Translations under genes and position numbers: made by a program
Notes under the pieces: model-generated
Told to the model about the DNA's origin: nothing
The model's input: the letters and a program-made list of their open reading frames with translations, nothing else
The model's database searches: none
In this document: in pieces, positions 55,210 through 64,000 of the stretch
How positions within the stretch are numbered: position 1 is the stretch's first letter
Layout: each line of letters opens with the position of its first letter
Assembly (NCBI GenBank): GCA_011109175.1
Contig: RDEW01000003.1
Span: 558,001-622,000, forward strand
Direction of reading: 5' to 3'
DNA from: Dicyema japonicum
Lineage: Eukaryota > Dicyemida > Rhombozoa > Dicyemidae
Length of the DNA stretch: 64,000 nt

Positions 55210-56580
55210 CAAATTACTGAAGGCATCCGTAAAAGAGCAGCGTTATTGTGTAAGACGTCTCTAAATGCAAGGAATTTGTTCCTAGCATTAAATGAGTATG
55301 CTGTCTCGCTGCTAAACCACTACATAGGTGTTGTGGAGTTTGAGCCCAAAGAGTATGATGAGATGGATGTTATGATCCGTGGAGTACTCAGAGAGAACCA
55401 TGTCCATGTGTTGGCAGCCAATAAGGAGAGACTATATTTACCCCGTGATAAATTCGGCCGTGGACTGTGTGGAGTAGTCCAACTAAGTGAGCGTATCCTA
55501 ATGCGAATGCACGACACCCTGATAGCTGGGTCAAGTGTGTCTGCTAGGAAGCACGCCATAATAACGACCGAGAAAACACGGGCAACCCACCTAGGCACTA
55601 TCAGACCTTTTTTGTCTGCTAAGTATGGTGTTGATGATGGTGGGCTAGTAAATGTGAAGGCGTTGATCGAATTACAATATAATAATTTGATGGAAAAGAT
55701 CAACTTAAAAAGCCTTCATAAGGTCCTCTTCAGAGCATTGGACAACCCACATGTCGACCTTAAGTCGTCGACAATATGGCTAAAATACGGTGACAACTCA
55801 CCTCGATCAGAGGCGCTGTACACTATATTTTTTAGTGTCGATCAACAAATACATGTCCCCATTGTAAGTCAAGGAGCATGTCGGTTGATCATTTAGCCAC
55901 TCGGTGCGGATCCATGCTCTGCCACGACTATGTGTGGAGGCACAACGAGGTAGTAAGGAGTCTTCATCTTCTACTATGCAATAAGTATGGTATTCGCCAC
56001 ACCAGAAAGTTGCGGACTCATAAGGTGCAATCTGTAGTAGAGAACACCAGGGTCCAAATTAAGGTAGACAGTGTTATCCGTACCTCGGTGCTAGTCAAGC
56101 ACAATAAACCGGACATTGTGGTACACGATAAGGAGTCTGGCCAAGTCCTTATCATAGAGGTTGGCATCACGTCTCAAGACCGTTTGCAGACTGTGGAGGT
56201 GGAGAAAAAAAGGAAGTATGACTTTCTTGCAAACGAGATGGGGCAGATGCTTGGTTGCAAGGTCCTCGTTATTCCTATAGTAATGACGTGGGAAGGAATT
56301 GCAACAAAGTACCACAAGGGTTATCTGAAGCAGTTGGGGGTAGATAGGAAGCTCCAGGCCTATCTACAGTCCACTGTGTTAAAGCGGACCCTAGAGAGCC
56401 TGACACTGGAGTATAGGAGGCAGAGCCCTGAGATGCCATATGGGCAGAGGGTTCAATTAGACAAGCGCTCTCGGAGTTGTTTCAGCAACCAGAATCGAAC
56501 CTGCCTGAGGAGGCTGGCGAACAGGCAGGCGAGGAAGGTTGTTGATTAAATATATTAACCTTTTTTATTGTTTGTTAGAT
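55210..56580 (+). mobile_element. LINE family B copy, 3' half, best-preserved REL endonuclease
   Basis: Open from 55246: NEYAVSLLNHYIGVVEFEP, NKERLYLPRDKFGRGLCG, then one frameshift near 55880 into DHLATRCG...YVWRHNEVVRSLH (CCHC finger). The nuclease reads VKHNKPDIVVHDKESGQVLI and IEVGITSQDR (56098-56185), giving PD...E-x-G, then LVIPIVMTW. The protein continues to 56549. The order RT thumb, CCHC, restriction-like endonuclease is that of R2/NeSL/Utopia-like elements. Only one frameshift in 1.3 kb makes it the youngest B copy here. Confidence 0.88.
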
Positions 56581-56599
56581 TATAATTTGAGAGAAATAA

Positions 56600-57430
56600 T
56601 ATGCATTCATAATCAGATTAATCCTTACCTCCAGGACTTGTCCTTCCAACATGGTTTTACAAAGACTCACTCACAACTACTAACCAAACATTCTTAACAG
56701 AAAATCATAAAGGAGGGGTTACAATGCAAACCTCGGCATCGAAATAACCTTATGTGTTTTATCGACATACAGAAGGCTTTTTACTCGATTCCGAGAAATT
56801 ACTCACTACGAAGATTTATGACTAACATTCAAAAACTTGAAAAATTGGCTTCCAAACTTCCTCAACTGACGAAGAGGTAGAGTAATTTCACATTCAACAT
56901 TTTCCTTCACTAAATTTCTGCCGAATGGGGTCCCACACTGTCACCCATTCTCTTCAACTATTTATGAGCGATTTGCCTTCGAATAGCAGCGACGATATCT
57001 GTTCCTCGCTTATGCTGACGTCATAATCCTGGCAACAAGAGACCAGTATATCCACATAGAGGGTCTCAGTTTACAAGAGTTACTTGACAATCTGAACTAT
57101 TGGCTTATGAGGAACATATTACACACAAGTCGTGAAAAGTTGAGCTCAATGAATTACTTCCAATCGAAGACCGACAACTCAGCACCTTTTTTGACTCTTA
57201 ACAAGATATCAATTCCCTCCACAAACTCAATCAAAATACTTGGAATCACATACGACCCCATTATGACCTTCAGCAAACACATAAGCAACGTTATCTCCTC
57301 TTCCCAACGAAAACTAAACTTCGTAAAAACGCTATTAGATACTAAAAAACTGTTTCCACTCAACATCAAATCATCTTTACTTCCAATACATACAACCACC
57401 AATCGGCTTCTGCTGTGCGGCATGGGGTAA
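56600..57430 (+). mobile_element. LINE family D copy, RT part
   Basis: Shifted frames: LSFQHGFTKTHSQ, CFIDIQKAFYSIPR (56755-56795), a GPTLSPILFNYL-like box (56930-56965), YADVIILATRD, then SIKILGITYDPIMTFSKHIS (57220-57280), the Jockey RT thumb. Parallel to 34575-35860. Confidence 0.78.
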
Positions 57431-58149
57431 TAGCCTATCCTATACCAACCTAAAAAAATAAACTCTAAGAAATAGTAACGATGGAACAATTTTTTAAAAA
57501 AAAGATGGAGGCGAGGGTCATTCTCCCTGTGGCTCTCGACAAAAATCTTAAGATCATTGAAAAGAAACTCGAATGTACAGAAGACCAACGAACACTTCCA
57601 ATGGAAAAGGCTCGCTGGAAATTGCTGGATCTTGAATCGTGTGGCAAAAATGGGATTTTAGTTTATATAAAATTGTTTGGTGTGGTGAGCATGTGTTTAA
57701 TAATCATATCAGGCCACACCTTATAGTTAACATGTCATCATAACACTGAATCGTTAATTAGAAATACCCGTTTAGTGACCGCGTTATCTCGGTAAAATGT
57801 GGCTATTTGATAAGATTTTTTGTTGGTGTTGTTATGTCCCTTCCTTTTCGATTAGAGTTGGGTCATGTAGACAACCTTTCTTAAGTGACAAGGTGGCATA
57901 TAAATGGGTCAGTTTCCTACATTTTACTAGGAAGGTTCCCACAACTGCAAAGAATTGACGTTTTCCACCATTTATTCTCGTTCTGGAAAAACAAATATGA
58001 CTTTGAAGATATTACTTGTTAACAATAACTGGATACACTTAATTAGTTGGTAATTGTTAACTTCATTCTAGGTGTATCCGGAGTTAATACTAATTATTAT
58101 GTAATCCAAAGAAACACCGTCTTAACCACTAACTAGTATTCAGGTGATC
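57431..58149. other. Spacer
   Basis: A + frame at 57481-57726 (MEQFFKKKMEARVILPVALD...) is unrecognised. At about 58030 and 58071 GGATACACTTAATTAG and GGTGTATCCGGAGTTAAT form a weak inverted pair. Nothing else assigned. Confidence 0.25.
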
Positions 58150-58460
58150 CCGCATCTCTCAAAAGTCTATCTTTTCTCGATGGTCCGACCGTGACTCCAC
58201 ACATTTTCTATACGGACCGGAGTCTTTTATCCTTCCTCTTCTGAAATTGCCTCCAGTTGTCTTTATGATAGACTCATGTTTTCTGGGGACAATTTCTCTA
58301 TCCGTATATTTTTCCAGTAAATTGATTGCTTTTGAATGGATCTCTTGAATTTTTATTAGGTTCGTTGCCGCACGGTTAGATCCCCACGCAGCACATGCAT
58401 AGCCTATTGTTGGCTCGATATCCTGCTTGTAGAGGGTCCCGACACCTGGTGGTTAAATTC
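58150..58460 (-). mobile_element. LINE family C/Jockey RT 3' fragment
   Basis: Minus strand: TLYKQDIEPTIGYACAAWGS and NRAATNLIKIQEIHSKAINL (58435-58320), the Jockey/I post-RT segment (Y...I.P...Y...AW......L..IQ). A tail of charged residues follows. Confidence 0.7.
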
Positions 58461-58510
58461 CTCCATAGGTATATGGAAACGATGCCTAAACAAAGAAGTC
58501 GAGAAGGCTT

Positions 58511-59618
58511 CTAGCGGTTCAGCCTGCGGAAATTTCGCTCTTTAGATAATAATTTATCCAATAAAAAATATATCTCAACAAACGATGATGTGGAAGGACA
58601 CTTTTTCAGATAGTTGTACAAACGAGAAATGTGTTGGTTTTCCACTTTTGTGATAGAAAGCACTTGATTAACAAATAATCTGATTCCAGTACTTCCCGAT
58701 TCCACATAAATCGTCACCTATATGCAATTTCTGAATGTGTTCAACAACGTCTCGCGATCTATCGCAAAATCCCTTAGAACAACGTCAATTGACAGATAAT
58801 CGAAGAGTTGGAAGCGACAAGATATTAAAAATATTTTCTTGGGATCAGAAATTCTTCCAATAAGTGTATTCACATATTTCCGTCCCCGGATATCAGTTTC
58901 GTCAATCAATAAATTTTTTTCAGATCTATAATAAATGCAAATAAAACCTAAAAAATAGCTTAATTCTGTCAAGCTGCTTCTGGCATAAAATTTCTACACT
59001 TTTTCGGCAAGCGTAAGTAGAAGGAAGATTATGTCCAATACTCTCATACAAGTCTCGTAAGCCTTTACTGTTCAACTTATACAAGTGAATACCGGATTCG
59101 ACAAAAGCCTTAGTGACTTCATCGACCCATATGTCGGCAGATGGGAAGAGAAAATAAGTTAGTTTTATTGTATACCTGTAAAATAATAATAGAAATAATA
59201 AACCTGCTAATTTGATATGCTTCTTAAAATGTGATTCAATAAAAAATTGTTTTTTTCAGCAAATGTCCAGCTACAAATGTCCCACATAAATTACAAGAGA
59301 GATTTCCTTGTGAATTGATAGAAAATTCATTGGAATATTTTCTAACAACAGACTTAGTCTTTGCAGTGTCATTCTTGATTGAACGCAACATGAAGTGAAT
59401 GATGATAATTGACTCCACGCGAGTATTTTATTTAAAAACTCGAAAATTAAAAAAATAAAAATAAATAAAAATTTTGACCTTTTTTGACTTTTTTTGACTT
59501 TATCACTTTTAATTTATATAATATTTTTTTGATTAAAAACTACATTTTTATAAGTTTTAAACAATTTTAAAGAACATATCAATTTTTGACTTTATTGACA
59601 AAAATCTCCCTAGTGATG
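58511..59618 (-). mobile_element. hAT element, CGGBP1-like type, copy 2
   Basis: End CACTAGGGAGATTTTTGTC on the minus strand from 59615, like 37745. Transposase: RKYSNEFSINSQGNLSCNLC (zinc finger with C..C, 59345-59285), then VTKAFVESGIHLYKLNSKGL, LPSTYACRKSVEILC (59120-58985), LLIDETDIRGRKYVNTLIGR (58920-58860), DVVLRDFAIDRETLL, and VNQVLSITKVENQHISRLYN. Frameshifts at 58975 and 58718. The other end was not found. Confidence 0.78.
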
Positions 59619-60119
59619 AGTTTGATATTTTGACTTCTAATTAAAATGTGCAGTAAATTTATAAAAAGCTAAATTCTGGATCAACTTTCATCTTTTATTT
59701 CATCTTTTTTGTGACCTTTGTCTCTAAAAAATAAAGCGATTTCTTGCTTGAGCAAATAAAATCTTTTGAGCACTTTATGACAACCAACGGACTGCTGCTA
59801 GAGGGAAATCCGTGAACTGATTATCCATATCTTTTAGCAGTTGAGTGAATTGCCGATGGTTGAGAGCATTGCCTACGATAAAGTTAACTATTTGTCACCA
59901 CAGTAAGCACGTGACTCAATTTCAAAGTATGGACACAAATTTTGCTGATGAAAAACTCAGTGAAAATGATAAATCTGGAAAAGATTTCTAGGGTTATATC
60001 TGGCGCCACCAGAGATGATGAACCACACGACGCACGCTAACAATTAAAGCTCGCTGGAGCTGAAAGGGAAGAGGACTATCAGAAAATCAAACATATATTC
60101 TTCAATTCATGTAGCCACT
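59619..60119. other. Spacer
   Basis: A frame TQFQSMDTNFADEKLSENDK (about 59920-59975) is open on the + strand but unidentified. No repeats recognised. Confidence 0.2.
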
Positions 60120-61134
60120 TAGCACCACATCAACGTTGGCGATGTAAATAATTAAAAAATAATATGAAAATAATTAAAAAACGGATAGAAAACGTCTTTT
60201 TCTATTTAATGGACTGAGACTTTTGCACTCATATCAGATCACCTTCCAAAATGTTTCCTTTGGCACAAAACCTTCGACCATAACAAAAAGTCAAATTTGG
60301 AGAGACACTTTAATCCAAAAAATGGTGATTTTTTACAAAAATATCAAATTGGCGATGCACGCAAACTAGCTTTGAACTCCAAAAAATAATAAAATTGAAA
60401 GTTCAATCATATTGGAAGACTATTTTTATTCAAGCTTCATTGTCAGTTATGTGATTGCAAAAAAAGAAGAAACGATCAGAAATTGTGAATACACAAATCC
60501 TGATTTCTAAAATTGTCAACAACAATTCCAAAATTTTACGAATAAAACAGAGATTATAAATCCATTTAAAAACACACCGTTGTCCGCAAAAACAATAAGA
60601 TGGCTTGGTATGTGATGACCTTAAAATAGCTTCTGCAATTTCGATGAGAGTAGAAGAGTCTTGTGACATTAAGGATACGACTCAGGTTTTTATGAACTAA
60701 ATATTATATTATGTGTCCCTATTAATACCTTATGTTTCTAGAGACTTTCTTAGAGAAGAACTTTTGACGTTATTTCTGTAAAGGGTCAAATCTGTGGAGA
60801 GGACATTGCCGGTGCCAATCTTGAATACATGGAGACCAGATTCATCATATCGTCTCACGATATTCGGGTCTATTTATTTGTGTGAACAGGCGTTTTCACA
60901 TGAATTTGATCAAATCAATATTAAGGAGTCAAATTACCGATGTAAATTTGGAATCTTCTCTTGTTAAAAGTGACAAATCAAGACCCAGACATAACACTAT
61001 TAGCGAAGGAAATAAGCGGTCAATTAAATATAATTTAACTATGTTTTAGTATTTTAAAAAGTGGCTTTTCAATTTTTTTAATTTCCAAAAAAACAAAAAA
61101 ATGGCTCTTTGGCTTAAAAAATTGCCAACCCCTG
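60120..61134 (+). mobile_element. hAT (ZBED-like) element, internally deleted, with 3' terminus
   Basis: N-terminal BED-type finger: HNKKSNLERHFNPKNGDFLQ and KYQIGDARKLAL (60280-60370). Then GEDIAGANLEYMET (60800-60840), IYLCEQAFSHMNLIKSILRS (with one frameshift) and QITDVNLESSLVKSD (60930-60975), the hAT C-terminal strand. The 3' end ATTGCCAACCCCTG closes at 61134. The catalytic middle is missing. It is inserted against a LINE E fragment. Confidence 0.8.
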
Positions 61135-61136
61135 GC

Positions 61137-61347
61137 CTAGACGACTTAAAAATTCCAGCGTCGCAGGCGCAAGGGAACCAGACGTCTTAGCGGCGAATGG
61201 AACGAACAAAAAATTATTGGTTAGGACCGTGTCCTTTGCCAGTTTCAACCTCAAGACTTTTCCAGCGTAGAACAGTAAATTAAAATATAAAACAGTGAAA
61301 ATTTTAATATTTAAGGAATTTAAATCGATTTTATTTACAGATGGCAT
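61137..61347 (-). mobile_element. LINE family E C-terminal fragment
   Basis: Minus strand: NNFLFVPFAAKTSGSLAPAT and LEFLSRLGQGLA (61220-61120), the same end signature as 6160-6270, cut off where the hAT element begins. Confidence 0.62.
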
Positions 61348-61739
61348 CGGTTTGGGGCCCTACTTTCTGAAGAAACGTTTAATTTATTAACCCCGGATAC
61401 GCCGATTTTGTCTTTTATATAAAAAATCGGCGATTTGATAATTTTTTACTCTTTATTCAACTACTGCACTCACATTATATCCCAATGTCCTCTTGTTATA
61501 TCAATCTAGTTTCTAACTTCAAAAGGGTGCTTTTCCAGCACAGTTAACCCAGCTGAAATTTGCTTGGATGTTGATAGGACAGTGGAAGTCAACACATTAT
61601 GGGGACATGCTGGGAGTTTTTTTCAATTCCCCAAATCTATGAATATATGTTTTTTAGAATCTTTTCTGAGAGGTTACAATATCACTGATAATCACTTGAC
61701 ACCATAATTCCTGGAATACAATTCCCTGGTGTTTTTCCT
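61348..61739. other. Spacer
   Basis: AAAATCGGCGATTTGATAA near 61425 and GATACGCCGATTTTGTC near 61396 form a short inverted pair. No gene recognised. Confidence 0.25.
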
Positions 61740-61870
61740 ACTGTGCAGTTGACAGATGATCCTCTGAGTTCTTTCAATTTGGGGATGACGGGATTTGAAT
61801 CCGACTCTTCTTTTGTTCAAACTTCGAATTTCTTATATCGCCCGCGTCTTTCACATCGTCCATGGCCGCA
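61740..61870 (-). repeat. SINE type 2 fragment
   Basis: Minus strand GGATTCAAATCCCGTCATCC followed by CCAAATTGAA resembles GGTTCGAATCCCGTCCGGTC and CCAGAATTGAA at 6590-6560. Confidence 0.4.
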
Positions 61871-62099
61871 AGAAGAAAGCGTAGACAGTTAGTGTAATAG
61901 AGCAGGCATGTTAAACTCAAAAAGCTCCTGGGGCCCAAATAATTTGAGTATACAAGCAGGCAACACTAACAAATCAAACTTGATGACTGTGCATCAATAA
62001 ATGAGCATGCAAGTATACTCAAATCAAATCGTAGTCATGCAGTGTCTGTTCGAATTTTCAAAAATGTTTTCGCCCGATGTAGTGTCATGCATTGAAATC

Positions 62100-62830
62100 A
62101 GTTCAATCAGTTATCCGTAAATATTAAATACGCTGTTATAGTCCCTGATAAGAACTGTAAGCTGTGCTATTCCAGCAATGTCAACGGTCACTTCAATAGC
62201 AACTTAAAAGTGTTCAAATTTTGATAAAGCTGACTTCAACTTTGTTCAAATCATCGCCATTTCATCAATCCGTCCAGCAACAGTGTTTCTGATTGATGAA
62301 ATGTCCTTAAATATCTTTGTTTCAACGTGCACATAATATCATTCTTTTTGACATAATTTTTTAATAAAATTTTTTCCTCTGTAAGTATGCTACCCATGGC
62401 GATGATTCGGCTAGTTCATAGCTTGCAGTAACAGAAGCGACATTGGCTTACTATATTTTTGTAAAATTGCCCATTGCCATGCCATTTTGCTATCAATTCT
62501 TTGAGTCTTGAAACAAGCATCATTTCATCATATTCATCGCAAGATCGAGGGTTGTACTCTTTGGTGTTGCAATGCTAACTCTTTTGGTGTGGCAATGCTG
62601 TTGGAAACTAAAAGTTGTATAAAACATTTTACAAAAGTGCTCCTCCAAACAGAAGGAAGGACGCTCCTAGTAGGACAGCACCGTTGTTCTGGGCGAGAGT
62701 AAAGTTTAAGCACGTGAACGTCTTCTGACCAAGTAGAAAGCTCATAAGCGCTGCCTGTCATTCTAACGCCGATGAAAGAAATCAACTGCTTTTCTCTGAT
62801 AGTCTCATTTAAGTCTGCTTCCAAACACTA
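62100..62830 (-). mobile_element. hAT (ZBED-like) fragment, inverse partner of 37480-37735
   Basis: Minus strand 62345-62100 reads TFHQSETLLLD in one frame and the FKDISSIRNTVAGRIDEM equivalent in another, matching 37495-37735. Upstream, ASYELAESSPWVAYLQR (62425-62375) recalls the ASY.vA..iA segment before the catalytic core, and an open stretch 62824-62534 ends NSIATPKELALQH, possibly part of the BED-finger region. Stops and frameshifts throughout. Confidence 0.65.
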
Positions 62831-63059
62831 ATATGATTTCAAACTTTAAAGATTACTAATTCTGATAATGTTCTAAAAAATAAAAAATTATAACTTTTTT
62901 TCTAAAACAAGCGAAATAATTAGTCTTTTCCGATTGTGTTTCCTCATTAATTACATTTCTTTAATCTCTTTAGATAAATTGAGTCATCTGCTGATGCTCC
63001 AAACAATAATATAGAAGAAGGTCGTTATATCACATCGAATAGTTTAATAAAATGTACTC
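62831..63059. other. Spacer
   Basis: AT-rich; nothing recognised. Confidence 0.3.
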
Positions 63060-63290
63060 CCACATTACCCATATTTAGGGATCTGTTTGTGCCGCTGTCT
63101 TCCTATTCGTTCAATCAATTTTCTCAATGTAACTTTCCTCCACGGTTCATCCATGAATCGATGCATAAGGTCACCTGTTTAGAGTTTGGAGACAGTCGTC
63201 TGACGTTGAAAGTTGTGATTATAAAAGGGTAGAATAGACAGAAATTACGATAAAGAGATAGACATTATTAGAAACGTGTTAACCACTAAC
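63060..63290 (-). repeat. Dispersed repeat, copy 2 (pair with 5240-5475)
   Basis: Shares ATGCATAAGGTCACCTG, TGAAAGTTGTGATTATAAA and GGGTAGAATAGACAG with the copy at 5240-5475, same orientation. Confidence 0.55.
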
Positions 63291-63368
63291 TTATGTATGA
63301 GGTTAGCTGTTTAGAAAATTACAAATTGTGTAAAATTAAATTAATTAAAATAAAAAATATTAAAATAT

Positions 63369-64000
63369 TTGAACATACAAATTTATTATTTTATTTTGGT
63401 TGCCATAAATTTTGTTTCTGAAGATGTTGAAATTCTTCATCACGTTCTCAAGAACTTACCAAATGTCTTTTCTAAATGGTTCTTAGTTGTCAACCAAGAC
63501 AAAACTGAATATACAAAATTTGTACGAGTTGTACGCACTTACGATGAATTATGGAGAAGGCATAAAAAAGTTGGTTCACTACTCGGAGACTCAGAAGATG
63601 TTACCCACAGAAAAATCCTTTCCACTGCTGCGTATAAAAAAATCTTAACTATCTGGCGTTCTAAGAAGAGCATAACTACGAATACAAAGCTAAAATTGTA
63701 TAAAACATTCGTAGTTCCAGTCCTGTGGACATGTGGGATTACGAAACGGGAATGGACAATCTGGATCAATTTCATAGAAACCAACTAAGAAACATCTTGA
63801 GAATACATTTCCCGAAAAAGATATCAAATTCAGAACTGTACAAAAGATGTGGCTTAAGGCCATTATCAGAGGAGATTCTCAAGGCTAGGTGGAGACTTTT
63901 TGGTCACATCTTACGAATGGATATGTTGACTCCACCAAACATTGCAATGGAGAACTATTTCGCACAACTGAAGGGATCATTCTGTGGCAGGCCTAGAGTG
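63369..64000 (+). mobile_element. LINE family A copy 4, RT C-terminal part, cut by window edge
   Basis: Frame: VINQDKTEYTKFVR-like segment after the YADD region (63490), then HKKVGSLLGDSEDVTHRKIL, a thumb, and in shifted frames LRNILRIHFPKK, RWRLFGHILRMDM and GRPRV at the edge. Lines up with 24700-24200 and 3040-3550. Truncated on the left at about 63369. Confidence 0.82.

Noticed and set aside
55320-55703. 127-codon minus ORF
   Set aside because: Antisense to the well-supported LINE B protein; no motif of its own.
57154-57588. 144-codon minus ORF
   Set aside because: Overlaps LINE D RT thumb on the opposite strand; hydrophobic low-complexity translation.

Overview
This is an AT-rich animal nuclear window. 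It has a few host genes in a dense, mostly decayed layer of transposons, and no operons or prokaryotic signals. The main result is that the host genes are split by extremely short spliceosomal introns. In five homology-supported genes, 17 GT-AG introns measure 22-26 nt (mean 23.7). Thirteen acceptors end in TAG, four in AAG and none in CAG. Unspliced, these genes look like frameshifted pseudogenes. Metazoan genes (survivin-like BIR protein, ROMO1, actin, S10 carboxypeptidase) with such introns best fit a dicyemid mesozoan or a close relation. The species is an inference.

Host genes, left to right: survivin-like BIR protein (728-1217, -); serine carboxypeptidase (6871-8405, +); actin (29776-30973, +); membrane-anchored thioredoxin-fold/PDI-like protein without CxxC (40143-41150, +); ROMO1 (48199-48460, +); and an SLC35F-like transporter whose 5' part is cut by a Tigger transposon (52479-53556, -). 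Several further loci look coding with tiny introns but are not recognised (5849, 18651, 47878, 48862). Actin and the PDI-like gene carry single-base indels, mostly in short homopolymers, which may be assembly errors rather than decay.

DNA transposons: three TA-flanked pogo/Tigger elements (21876-29014, 45184-46864, 53560-55046); two MULEs with FLYWCH-type transposases (9310-11290, 22274-27528); two hAT groups (a ZBED/GTF2IRD2-like group with CAGGGGTTGGCAA ends, and a CGGBP1-like group with CACTAGGG ends); a Tc1/IS630-like copy; and two integrase-bearing fragments. One locus is a three-level nest: LINE inside MULE inside Tigger.

Retrotransposons: five non-LTR families, called A-E here. A has an APE endonuclease followed by RT; B has RT followed by a CCHC finger and a restriction-like endonuclease; C and D are Jockey/I-like; E is known only from C-terminal fragments. 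There is also a tRNA-derived SINE, one copy of which has clean 13-bp target duplications. A 266-bp satellite of eight monomers lies at 12664-14835. I found no convincing tRNA, rRNA or CRISPR locus.
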